A DNA stretch of 26,867 bases from CAYHDN01 sp964355425. GTDB taxonomy: Bacteria; Patescibacteriota; UBA1384; XYA2-FULL-43-10; CAINNR01. Position numbers and translations under genes: made by a program. Where the stretch lies: assembly GCA_964355425.1 (NCBI GenBank), contig CAYHDN010000006.1:1-26867 (forward strand), written 5' to 3'. Every line of letters starts with the position of its first letter. Within the stretch, counting starts at the first letter, position 1. Below are positions 1-6,372 of this stretch, piece by piece. The notes under the pieces are model-generated. The model was not told the origin of the DNA and did no database searches. It worked only from the letters and a program-made list of their open reading frames with translations.

Positions 1-17
1 TTCGGTCGAGAGGCGTT

Positions 18-70
18 TCCCAAGCGCATTTTGGGATAAGGCAGCTTTTCGATGGCTGCTTATTTGTTTT
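18..70 (+). terminator. Tandem hairpins at window edge, second terminator-like
   Basis: Two hairpins lie upstream of the first gene. The first pairs TCCCAA (18-23) with TTGGGA (31-36). The second pairs AGGCAGC (39-45) with GCTGCTT (55-61), with one G-U pair, and is followed by a T-rich run to 70. This could be the terminator of a gene outside the window or the 3' end of a riboswitch-type leader controlling 85-1647. The upstream part is cut off, so I cannot decide. Confidence 0.4.
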
Positions 71-84
71 AAAAAAGGAGATTT

Positions 85-747
85 ATGAAAAAAATAGTTA
101 AAAGTTTAATATTCCCAGCAATCGCAATTTTGATTGTTGCCATTATCTATGCTGGTTTATCAATCGAAAATCTAAACAATCAAACCAAAGTATTACAAAA
201 ACAAAATCAAACAATTACCTACAATGCCAATAGTTTACAAAATACGTTGAGCCAACTTCAAAATGAAGTGAATCAAACAAAATTCAGGGTTAACCAATCT
301 GAAGACCTAAACAATAGCTTAAAACAAAGTTTGGCAGCGGCGCAAAAACAGATTTTGGCACTACAAGCCAATACAAAAACTAAAACATCGGCTAATTTAA
401 TTCCAGAACCGGTAATTATCACTAAAACCATTACACAAACTATCAATCAGCCAGTTGTATTAAATCAGGCATCAGTCATAATAGAGAATGTAGGTTCATT
501 TAAAGTTAACCTCCAAGCCGGGGATAATGCTTTTAGTGTATTACAACGAGCATCAAACCAGAATAATTTCGCACTGGCTTACGATACATATAGCTTTGGT
601 GTATTTATCACCGGAATTGGCGGAATTACTCCAACTGGCAATCAGTACTGGGCTTTTTATTATAATGGCACTTTTAGCAATGTTGGCGCTTCTGATCAAC
701 CCGTTAAGCTTGACGATAGTATGGTTTGGCAATTAGCAAGTTTTTAA
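85..747 (+). CDS. Membrane-anchored coiled-coil protein with C-terminal DUF4430 domain
   Basis: This 220-residue protein is probably surface exposed. It has one hydrophobic N-terminal anchor (about residues 8-27), a Gln/Asn-rich stretch that looks like a coiled coil (about 28-97), a Thr/Pro-rich linker, and a DUF4430-like domain (about 131-220). The domain shows the family pattern: W189, YYNG 192-195, then LDDSMVW near the end. DUF4430 is related to the ligand-binding C-terminal domain of cobalamin carriers and is often found beside ECF-type transporter genes. The gene starts with a clear Shine-Dalgarno AAGGAG 5 nt before the ATG. The next gene, 28 bp downstream, is a small polytopic membrane protein, which fits a capture-plus-uptake pair. 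A role in corrinoid or other cofactor capture is inference only. Confidence 0.75.
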   Translation: MKKIVKSLIFPAIAILIVAIIYAGLSIENLNNQTKVLQKQNQTITYNANSLQNTLSQLQNEVNQTKFRVNQSEDLNNSLKQSLAAAQKQILALQANTKTKTSANLIPEPVIITKTITQTINQPVVLNQASVIIENVGSFKVNLQAGDNAFSVLQRASNQNNFALAYDTYSFGVFITGIGGITPTGNQYWAFYYNGTFSNVGASDQPVKLDDSMVWQLASF

Positions 748-775
748 ATAAATCGATAAATAATATGGGAGGAAT

Positions 776-1345
776 ATGGTTTACTTTTTGATTCTACTTG
801 GAGTGCTGTTGCGAATTGCCAACCATTTTCATGACTGGGCTCCGATTGCACCTTTAGTTAAATTCTTACCAAATATACCAAACTTTGCGCCAATAGCTGC
901 GTTAGCGTTATTTGGCGGAACTTATTTACATAAAAAATATGCTTTAATTATTCCAATTATCGCTATGTTAATTGCTGATTATTTTATTGGTTTTTACAAT
1001 CCATATATCATGGCATCAGTTTACGGTTCCTTTATTTTAATCGGACTGATTGGAATATGGCTCAAAAATCATAAAACGTTACCAAACATCGTCGGTGGGA
1101 GTTTATTCGGTTCAATTATTTTTTTCCTAATTACCAACTTTGCAGTCTGGGCAGTGCCACATTCCATTTATCCTCACACAATCCAAGGGCTCCTAGACAG
1201 CTATATAATGGGTTTGCCATTCTTCCGCAATACTATAGCTGGTGATCTTTTTTATGTTACAATATTCTTTGGAACGTATGAAACCGTTACGTTTTTAGTT
1301 AAAAGAACGATAATGAAGGAGGCAATTTGGCAGAGAAAGAGTTAA
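776..1345 (+). CDS. DUF6580-family membrane protein, possible ECF-type substrate-binding subunit
   Basis: The 189-residue protein is almost entirely hydrophobic, with about five predicted membrane segments. The order NFAPIAALALFGG, then LIPIIAMLIADYFIGFY, then FFLITNFAVW, then a GLPFFRNTIAGDLFY segment matches my memory of the DUF6580 family, which is described as ECF-transporter-like. It starts at ATG 776 after GGGAGGA. It sits between a DUF4430 protein and thioredoxin, and its 3' end overlaps the thioredoxin start by 19 bp, so the three genes are probably co-transcribed. No energising ATPase is encoded here. The substrate is unknown; a cofactor or vitamin is a guess from the DUF4430 partner. 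Confidence 0.7.
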   Translation: MVYFLILLGVLLRIANHFHDWAPIAPLVKFLPNIPNFAPIAALALFGGTYLHKKYALIIPIIAMLIADYFIGFYNPYIMASVYGSFILIGLIGIWLKNHKTLPNIVGGSLFGSIIFFLITNFAVWAVPHSIYPHTIQGLLDSYIMGLPFFRNTIAGDLFYVTIFFGTYETVTFLVKRTIMKEAIWQRKS

Positions 1346-1647
1346 CGGAGAAAAATTTTGACCAAGTAACTTCTGGTGATAAACCAGTATTAGTGGATTT
1401 TTGGGCACCGTGGTGCGGTCCATGTCAAATGATGGCACCGATTATGGAAGAGATTGTCAAAGAAGAGAAAAAAGTTACCATCGGCAAATTAAATATTGAT
1501 GAGCATCCGGAAGTTGCCGAGAAATTTCATGTTATGAGCGTCCCGACTTTTTTGATGTTTAAGGGAGGAAAGGTTACTGGTCAAGTCGTTGGTGCTGTGC
1601 CAAAGGACGCGCTGATTTCATTGATCGAAAAGGCGACAAAAGAGTAA
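1327..1647 (+). CDS. trxA: Thioredoxin
   Basis: This 106-residue cytosolic thioredoxin reduces protein disulfides. The active site is W29-C30-G31-P32-C33 inside the usual VDFWAPWCGPC context, and the conserved cis-proline is P73 in SVPT. Length and C-terminal helix are normal for the family. Translation starts at TTG 1327, supported by AAGGAGG at 1316-1322 with 4 nt spacing; no ATG is available before the conserved fold. The start lies inside the end of the upstream membrane-protein gene. The stop codon is only 3 bp before the -35 box of the next transcription unit, and I see no terminator for this operon. Confidence 0.95.
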   Translation: MAEKELTEKNFDQVTSGDKPVLVDFWAPWCGPCQMMAPIMEEIVKEEKKVTIGKLNIDEHPEVAEKFHVMSVPTFLMFKGGKVTGQVVGAVPKDALISLIEKATKE

Positions 1648-1650
1648 GTA

Positions 1651-1679
1651 TTGACAAATAGTAAATTATATGCTACAAT
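1651..1679 (+). promoter_or_regulatory. Strong sigma70-type promoter of G+C-rich unit 1
   Basis: TTGACA (1651-1656), a 17-bp spacer and TACAAT (1674-1679), with TGC directly before the -10 box (extended -10). Transcription should start near 1686. Confidence 0.85.
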
Positions 1680-1707
1680 GGAGCAGTTGACAATGAGGAC
1701 CTGAAAT

Positions 1708-1824
1708 ATGCGTTCTCAAAGTCAAAGCCCTTTAAATGAGGATCCCCCGTCGCGTAAAGCTATGGGGGATTCTCTTTCAGGGGCATCAACTACACGGATC
1801 AAAACACGGATTGAGCACAGATGA
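1708..1824 (+). CDS. Possible 38-residue leader peptide or small protein
   Basis: This small open frame starts at ATG 1708, with GAGG at 1695-1698 as a weak Shine-Dalgarno, and ends at TGA 1822. The product is polar and rich in Ser and Arg, with no recognised motif. It lies in the leader between the promoter at 1651 and the membrane-protein gene at 1903, and an 11-bp hairpin (1738-1774) falls inside it. It could be a regulatory leader peptide, a small protein, or not translated at all. I lean slightly to a non-coding leader. Confidence 0.3.
   Translation: MRSQSQSPLNEDPPSRKAMGDSLSGASTTRIKTRIEHR
1738..1778 (+). promoter_or_regulatory. Leader hairpin, possible attenuator
   Basis: GAGGATCCCCC (1738-1748) pairs with GGGGGATTCTC (1764-1774), 11 pairs including one G-U, with a 15-nt loop and TTTC after it. 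It lies about 50 nt into the transcript from the promoter at 1651 and could act as an attenuator or as a leader structure. The U-run is poor for a full terminator. Confidence 0.45.
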
Positions 1825-1902
1825 TAGTGAATGTTGTTCATTTGGCAAGAATGATCATGCCAAACGACACAACATACACCACAGCAAAGGAAGTGGCGCA
1901 AG

Positions 1903-2100
1903 ATGAAGAAGCTACTCGAAGTCGTAGCGCTGGCTCTGGTCGGTGGGGATAGCCTCTGGCTGATCGTCAACTTCAATGAAGAGGATGTTTACGTCCGGCT
2001 CTGGGCCGGTTTCATCTTTCTCTGCATCGGTGTACTGGCCGTATTGTGTGCCCGGTGGTCCGAGCGGTACAGCCAGGCGCCGAAATCAGCCAGGACGTAA
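1903..2100 (+). CDS. Small membrane protein, unknown
   Basis: I do not recognise this 65-residue protein. It has two likely membrane helices (about residues 5-22 and 31-50) with a short acidic turn between them (NFNEEDVY), and a basic, probably cytoplasmic tail. ATG 1903 is preceded by AAAGGAAG with 9 nt spacing. It is the only convincing protein in a G+C-rich transcription unit with its own promoter (1651) and terminator (2175-2206). Its composition is clearly richer in G and C than the adjoining trxA operon. A longer open frame overlapping it (1976-2257) runs through the terminator and was not accepted. Confidence 0.55.
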   Translation: MKKLLEVVALALVGGDSLWLIVNFNEEDVYVRLWAGFIFLCIGVLAVLCARWSERYSQAPKSART

Positions 2101-2127
2101 CTACCGCCTTCTGGCGTCGTTACGCTG
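2092..2127 (+). other. 3' UTR hairpin
   Basis: Across the stop codon of the small membrane protein, GTAAC and CGCC pair with GGCG and GTTAC around a TTCT loop, forming a two-part stem. There is no T-run, so it is not a terminator by itself. It may protect the 3' end or be part of a structured trailer. Confidence 0.35.
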
Positions 2128-2174
2128 GACTACGACCCCGACTTACCAGCCTACCTCCAGAGGCGTTTCGACCA

Positions 2175-2206
2175 GTCCAGCACCAAGTAGTGCTGGACGT
2201 TTTTTT
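2175..2206 (+). terminator. Intrinsic terminator of unit 1
   Basis: GTCCAGCAC (2175-2183), a 6-nt loop and GTGCTGGAC (2190-2198) form a perfect 9-bp stem followed by a run of seven T. Confidence 0.92.
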
Positions 2207-2210
2207 ATAG

Positions 2211-2238
2211 AAAAACCGGGCACCACGGTGGTGTCCGG
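2211..2238 (-). terminator. Intrinsic terminator of unit 2 (minus strand)
   Basis: On the minus strand a 9-bp stem (2216-2224 with 2230-2238, one G-U) is followed by five U, then UAUAAAAAAA. It lies 5 bp from the + strand terminator, so two convergent units end back to back. Confidence 0.8.
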
Positions 2239-2264
2239 CTGGAAAGGAAACGCCTAGCGCGAGG

Positions 2265-2573
2265 CTAGGTTGCTGGGACAAGAGACAGGTTGGGCACCTG
2301 AGAGTAAGACTCTTTATCGGGCTGATCAAGCTCAGCCCTGATGTCGAGATACTGCTTTGTCAAGTTGCCTAGGACTTCGGCGATCGCACGGTTCACCGTT
2401 GCAGGCTTACTACTCGACAACAGCTCGATACAGAAACGGACATCACCATCGCCCTCATCTTCGGTCCTCATGACTGATAGGCCGGTACCACCAACACGCA
2501 AATCCAGCTCATCGTGCAAAGCGTTGACCAAAAGGTTTGGTCCTTTGCCTCGTATAATGTGAATTTTGGGCAT
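2265..2573 (-). CDS. Unknown 102-residue protein of G+C-rich unit 2
   Basis: I do not recognise this protein. It starts MPKIHIIRGKG, has a predicted alpha/beta character in its first 80 residues (VRFCIELLSSS, then a helix around AIAEVLGNLTKQY) and a polar tail. The start is ATG 2573 because GGAGG lies 8 nt upstream and the promoter (2613-2642) overlaps the longer open frame, so an upstream start would not be transcribed. It is the only convincing minus-strand protein gene left of the terminus and is transcribed towards unit 1. High G+C composition, its own promoter and its own terminator make it a self-contained unit between trxA and uvrD. Confidence 0.65.
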   Translation of the reverse strand: MPKIHIIRGKGPNLLVNALHDELDLRVGGTGLSVMRTEDEGDGDVRFCIELLSSSKPATVNRAIAEVLGNLTKQYLDIRAELDQPDKESYSQVPNLSLVPAT

Positions 2574-2612
2574 GCGTACGACCTCCACGGTTGGGTTGAT
2601 TGAGGCTTTGTT

Positions 2613-2642
2613 AGCATAGCACATATTCATTATTATAGTCAA
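2613..2642 (-). promoter_or_regulatory. Promoter of unit 2 (minus strand)
   Basis: Read on the minus strand: TTGACT (2642-2637), an 18-bp spacer and TATGCT (2618-2613), again with TGC directly before the -10 box. The predicted start near 2605 gives a leader of about 30 nt before ATG 2573. Confidence 0.75.
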
Positions 2643-2652
2643 CCCTCAAAAT

Positions 2653-2681
2653 TTGCTTAAAATGACAGCATTATCTATAAT
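2653..2681 (+). promoter_or_regulatory. uvrD-like gene promoter, nearly leaderless
   Basis: TTGCTT (2653-2658), 17 bp and TATAAT (2676-2681). Only 9 bp separate the -10 box from ATG 2691 and there is no Shine-Dalgarno, so the transcript would start within a few bases of the start codon. The promoter lies back to back with the minus-strand promoter of unit 2. Confidence 0.75.
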
Positions 2682-2690
2682 CAGTTAACG

Positions 2691-5570
2691 ATGAACAGTG
2701 GATCATTACAATTGGATTTCAGAGAGACAAAAAGCTTGCTTGCCGATCTTAATGTTGAGCAAAAAAAAGCCGTAACTCATAAAAACGGCCCACTCCTAAT
2801 TATCGCTGGCGCCGGTACTGGCAAAACCGCTGTTATTACCCGTCGAATTGCTCATATTATTGAACAAAAATGGGCCAAAGCCTCGGAGATTCTAGCCTTA
2901 ACTTTTACCGAAAAAGCAGCGGCCGAGATGGAGACCCGGGTTGATGAGCTTGTTCCCTATGGCTACACCGATATGTGGATTTCGACTTTTCATGCTTTCG
3001 GCGACCGGTTCTTACGTGATTATGCGATCCACCTCGGATTGCCGGCAAATTTCAAAGTTCTGACAGCAACCGAACAAGCGATATTTATCAGACAAAATAT
3101 CTTTGCCTTTGATCTTAAACATTTTCGTCCGATTGCTGATCCGCTGTCGCACATCAGAGAACTACTGATTCACTTCTCCAGACTCAAGGACGAATTAATC
3201 AGCCTAGACGAATACCTCGCTTGGGCTAAAATCCAAAACTCAAAATTCAAAGCCCAAAAAGAAGAAGAGAAAATTGAAGCAGAAAAAACATTAGAGCTGG
3301 CAAGTGCCTACGCCAGATATCAGGAATTAATGATCCAATCGGGAAATTTAGATTTTGGCGATCAGATATTCTTAACCTATAAACTTATTAAAGAGGACAA
3401 AAAGGTTCTTCTGGATTGCCAAAACAAGTTTAAATTTATTTTGGTTGATGAATTTCAGGACACAAATTTTGCTCAAAATGAACTAATTAAATTAATCGCC
3501 GGCAAAAATGGGAACATTACTGTTGTCGGAGACGATGACCAGTCAATTTACCGTTTTCGTGGAGCAGCAATTTCAAACATTCTCGATTTCAAAAAATTCT
3601 ATCTAAAAACAAAAGAGATTGTTCTAAATCAAAATTACCGCTCAACTGCTGAAATTCTTAATTCCTCATACAAGCTCATACAGCATAATAATCCTGATCG
3701 CCTCGAGGTTCAGAATAATATAAATAAAAAACTCACTACACAAAAACATGGCCCTTCGCCAGAATTGATATTTTGCGACACGTTATCGTCGGAAGCTGAC
3801 AGTGTGGTAAGGAAAATAGGGGAGTGCAAAGAAAAAAATCAATATTGCAATAATGATTTTGCAATTTTGGTTCGTGCCAACAACCAAGCCGAACCGTTTA
3901 TTCAATCCTTAAATTTAGCCGGAATTCCTTCGATTTTTTCCGGAGCTTCAGGACTCTTCTCTCAACCGGAAATAAAAATGTTAATCGCATTTTTGAAATG
4001 TCTGGCCTATACAGATGACAACCTAGCATTTTATCAATTGGCGACTTCAGAGATTTACTCTGTTACCCATAAAATCTTGTCCGAGGTATATACTTTGGCC
4101 CGAAGAAATAATCAGGAAGTGATCGAAATTGCTAAAACCAAAAAAGAATTATCAAACATTGCCGCCGATATTGAAAAATTTCGAGAGAAAAAAAATGATC
4201 CAGTCGGCGAACTGTTATATAATTTTTTAACAGAAAAGGGATATCTAAAAAAAATAAGCGGTCAGTCAACAGCCGAAGGCGAATTGAAAATTCACAACAT
4301 TGCAAAATTTTTTGACCGGATTGCGACCTTTAATCACTCAAGCGATTCGCGCGATGTTTTGTCATTTTTGCAAAATCTTGAATTAATTTTGGAAGCTGGT
4401 GATGACACAGCGGCTTCCGATATTGACCCCGATCTAAACGCAGTGAACATACTAACCGCACATGCGGCAAAGGGACTGGAATGGTCGGTAGTTTTTGTCG
4501 TTAATTTGGTCGCTGACAGATTTCCGGCAAGAAAAAGACGGGAGCAATTGCCGATACCCGAGGAACTAATAAAGGAGCGATTACCGGTGGGGGACTGGCA
4601 TCTTGAAGAAGAAAGGCGACTTTTTTACGTTGCGACCACCAGAGCTAAAGATTTGCTATTTCTGACTGCGGCAGAGGACTACGGTGGAAAAAGAGCAAAA
4701 AAATTGTCGCAATTTGTATTGGAATTTTTGGATGAAGTAAATCCAGAGAAATTGAAACGCAAGTTATCGCCGGTCGAAAAAATTGAACGTTTCAAAAAGC
4801 TATCAGCCCCAAGCTTCAAACTTCCGGTTAAATTTTCAGAGAGAATTTTGCGACTTTCTCGTCAACAAATTGACGATTACTTTTCCTGTCCAAAGAAATT
4901 TTACTTCGCCCATATTATTAAAATTCCACTCTTGGAAAATCAACAGCTGATGTACGGAACGGCAATACATGCCGCACTCGATCATTATTTTGCACGAAAA
5001 ATTGCCGGTAACAAATTATCACTCGAACAGCTTCATTCTGATTTTCGACAAGCATTCAAGAATGTCGGCTTCATTACTCGCGAACAAGAGGAGCTACGTT
5101 TCAAGCAAGGTATTGACAGCTTGACTCGTTTTTTTGACGCCGATCAGAAAGATCAATTAAAACCATCAAAAGTTGAAGAAGTTTTTGAATTTACTCATGG
5201 AGATGTAAAAATTCGCGGCCGGTTTGACCTCGTCTACAAGGCAGGGGAGTCAGCAGAAATCCGCGATTTTAAGACTTCCGACGTTAAAGAACAAAAAGAT
5301 GCCGATCGAAGAATTGCGCAGTCGTCACAAATGATGATTTACGCCTTGGCCTGGGAGAAAAAATACGACCTAATTCCAAAAACATCACTTTATTTCATTG
5401 AGTCGGGTTTGAAAGGGGAGACGACTTACAAAAAAAATGATTTGGAAGAAACTAAAAAGATGATATCGGAAGTCGGAGAGGGGATTCGAGCAAAAAAACT
5501 CGAGGCTAAACCGGATGTTTTTCAGTGCAAATACTGCCCTTACTGCGACATCTGCCCAGAAGCAATTTGA
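2691..5570 (+). CDS. UvrD/PcrA-like helicase fused to a PD-(D/E)XK nuclease with Fe-S cysteines
   Basis: This 959-residue protein joins a superfamily 1A DNA helicase to a RecB/AddB-type nuclease. In the helicase, the Walker A is A39-GAGTGK-T46 and motif II is V252-DEFQD; GDDDQSIYRFRG, QNYRS and the late motif VATTRA are all present. The C-terminal domain (about 715-959) has the nuclease core D846...D859-F-K861 followed by QSSQMMIYALAW. It also has C733 in SCPKKFYF and a terminal cluster C946, C949, C952 and C955, the arrangement of AddB/Cas4-like nucleases that hold a 4Fe-4S cluster. The likely role is processing of DNA ends in recombinational repair. It is transcribed alone from the promoter at 2653. 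Confidence 0.92.
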   Translation: MNSGSLQLDFRETKSLLADLNVEQKKAVTHKNGPLLIIAGAGTGKTAVITRRIAHIIEQKWAKASEILALTFTEKAAAEMETRVDELVPYGYTDMWISTFHAFGDRFLRDYAIHLGLPANFKVLTATEQAIFIRQNIFAFDLKHFRPIADPLSHIRELLIHFSRLKDELISLDEYLAWAKIQNSKFKAQKEEEKIEAEKTLELASAYARYQELMIQSGNLDFGDQIFLTYKLIKEDKKVLLDCQNKFKFILVDEFQDTNFAQNELIKLIAGKNGNITVVGDDDQSIYRFRGAAISNILDFKKFYLKTKEIVLNQNYRSTAEILNSSYKLIQHNNPDRLEVQNNINKKLTTQKHGPSPELIFCDTLSSEADSVVRKIGECKEKNQYCNNDFAILVRANNQAEPFIQSLNLAGIPSIFSGASGLFSQPEIKMLIAFLKCLAYTDDNLAFYQLATSEIYSVTHKILSEVYTLARRNNQEVIEIAKTKKELSNIAADIEKFREKKNDPVGELLYNFLTEKGYLKKISGQSTAEGELKIHNIAKFFDRIATFNHSSDSRDVLSFLQNLELILEAGDDTAASDIDPDLNAVNILTAHAAKGLEWSVVFVVNLVADRFPARKRREQLPIPEELIKERLPVGDWHLEEERRLFYVATTRAKDLLFLTAAEDYGGKRAKKLSQFVLEFLDEVNPEKLKRKLSPVEKIERFKKLSAPSFKLPVKFSERILRLSRQQIDDYFSCPKKFYFAHIIKIPLLENQQLMYGTAIHAALDHYFARKIAGNKLSLEQLHSDFRQAFKNVGFITREQEELRFKQGIDSLTRFFDADQKDQLKPSKVEEVFEFTHGDVKIRGRFDLVYKAGESAEIRDFKTSDVKEQKDADRRIAQSSQMMIYALAWEKKYDLIPKTSLYFIESGLKGETTYKKNDLEETKKMISEVGEGIRAKKLEAKPDVFQCKYCPYCDICPEAI

Positions 5571-5578
5571 CTTTGCAC

Positions 5579-5613
5579 CCCTCACCCTTTTGTCCTGCGA
5601 CAAAGGGTGAGGG
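5579..5613 (+). repeat. Long inverted repeat between uvrD-like gene and next promoter
   Basis: CCCTCACCCTTTTGTC (5579-5594) and GACAAAGGGTGAGGG (5599-5613) form a 15-bp stem with one bulged T and a 4-nt loop. It starts 8 bp after the helicase stop and ends exactly at the next -35 box. It lacks a T-run, so it is a weak or Rho-like end, an mRNA 3' stabiliser, or a REP-like repeat. Confidence 0.7.
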
Positions 5614-5642
5614 TTGACACTAAACATAATTTGTGCTAACAT
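5614..5642 (+). promoter_or_regulatory. Promoter of G+C-rich unit 3
   Basis: TTGACA (5614-5619), 17 bp and TAACAT (5637-5642), with TGC directly before the -10 box, as in units 1, 4 and 5. Confidence 0.8.
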
Positions 5643-5658
5643 ACAGTCACTCGTACCA

Positions 5659-5678
5659 GTGGCCCTTTTCTGGGCCAC
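5659..5678 (+). promoter_or_regulatory. Leader hairpin of unit 3
   Basis: GTGGCCC (5659-5665), loop TTTTCT and GGGCCAC (5672-5678) form a perfect 7-bp stem near the 5' end of the predicted transcript, just before the Shine-Dalgarno. The same stem sequence occurs in the structured RNA at 7566-7582. Confidence 0.65.
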
Positions 5679-5698
5679 AACCAAGGAGGTGGACTAAC

Positions 5699-6082
5699 AT
5701 GTCCACGGTTTGCATCGACACTGAAGGGAAGTTCTGTGTAGTTGTGTTTCCTCTCCCACAACGACCACCTGAAAGCATCAGGTATATCGTGGGGAGAATC
5801 GTAGTGTCCTGTCAGGAAGGGATCCCCGCAGGAGCAGCTGTTCTCGCAGCTGGGACCGCCGTCCAGTATATCCTGGACAAGCGCCATGATGACGAAACGT
5901 TGTTCCAGGCTGATCTAGTCGAGAACACCGGTAAGCACACTGACGGCGACCCAGACTGGTTCGCGAAGTATGTATGCATGCCAGAGACTGAAGGTTCAGA
6001 CATGGAGCCTGTCGTCAAGTTGGTCGAATCCGCCCGAATGACTCTCAGGTCGGCGCTGGACAAGCTGGACAAGAGGAAATAG
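5699..6082 (+). CDS. Unknown 127-residue protein of G+C-rich unit 3
   Basis: I do not recognise this protein. ATG 5699 is chosen because a full-length Shine-Dalgarno AAGGAGGTG lies 7 nt upstream; upstream starts in the same frame overlap the promoter. The N-terminal half alternates beta-like hydrophobic stretches (FCVVVFPLP, RIVVSCQEG) with an Ala/Gly-rich segment (PAGAAVLAAGTAVQYI). The C-terminal third is a charged helix ending DKLDKRK. No signal peptide or membrane helix is evident. It is the sole gene between the promoter at 5614 and the terminator at 6244. Its codons end mainly in G or C, unlike those of the helicase gene just upstream. Confidence 0.7.
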   Translation: MSTVCIDTEGKFCVVVFPLPQRPPESIRYIVGRIVVSCQEGIPAGAAVLAAGTAVQYILDKRHDDETLFQADLVENTGKHTDGDPDWFAKYVCMPETEGSDMEPVVKLVESARMTLRSALDKLDKRK

Positions 6083-6128
6083 GGTTGTGTTGAGCCGCGA
6101 TAAAAAAATTTTAAAGCAAGAGAAAAAA

Positions 6129-6238
6129 AGCCGTACTGGGCGAATGCCCTAAGTGAGTGAGAACTGGTTGGACGCACCTGGCGTACCAAAAATAAATGTG
6201 AAAACTAACAAAATTTATAATAGCCGTACGAGAACTGG
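6129..6238 (+). repeat. Partial direct repeat in the 3' region of unit 3
   Basis: AGCCGTAC (6129-6136) and GAGAACTGG (6159-6167) occur 22 bp apart. The same two blocks occur fused as one 17-bp word at 6222-6238. The first copy carries a small GGGC/GCCC hairpin in its insert. It reads like a repeat unit with and without an insert. The rest of 6083-6243 shows no protein gene. Confidence 0.5.
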
Positions 6239-6243
6239 AACAT

Positions 6244-6276
6244 ACACCCCCCACCGTGGGGGGTGTTGCTGTTTTT
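6244..6276 (+). terminator. Intrinsic terminator of unit 3
   Basis: ACACCCCCCA (6244-6253), loop CCG and TGGGGGGTGT (6257-6266) form a 10-bp G+C-rich stem, then TGCTG and five T. Confidence 0.85.
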
Positions 6277-6296
6277 ATTGAACAATGATGATTTTT

Positions 6297-6312
6297 TCTG
6301 TCTGTTGACAGA
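6297..6312 (+). promoter_or_regulatory. Inverted repeat over the -35 box of unit 4
   Basis: TCTGTC (6297-6302), 4 bp and GACAGA (6307-6312) form an inverted repeat that covers the -35 box of the promoter at 6305. It could be an operator, or partly chance because TTGACA itself supplies some of the symmetry. Confidence 0.3.
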
Positions 6313-6333
6313 TTAGCTTGTTTTTGCTATAAC
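6305..6333 (+). promoter_or_regulatory. Promoter of G+C-rich unit 4
   Basis: TTGACA (6305-6310), 17 bp and TATAAC (6328-6333), with TGC directly before the -10 box. Confidence 0.85.
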
Positions 6334-6372
6334 TTAATAAGTTCAAAGATTACACTGATACGGAGCACACCA

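Noticed and set aside
1976..2257. 93-codon + strand frame overlapping the small membrane protein
   Set aside because: It runs straight through a 9-bp terminator with seven T and has no Shine-Dalgarno.
5812..6189. 125-codon minus-strand frame opposite unit 3
   Set aside because: It is antisense to a gene with a strong promoter and a full Shine-Dalgarno, and has no start signals of its own.
6129..6238. Group II intron domain V resemblance (GCCGTAC words)
   Set aside because: The 34-nt domain V hairpin is absent and there is no intron-encoded protein.
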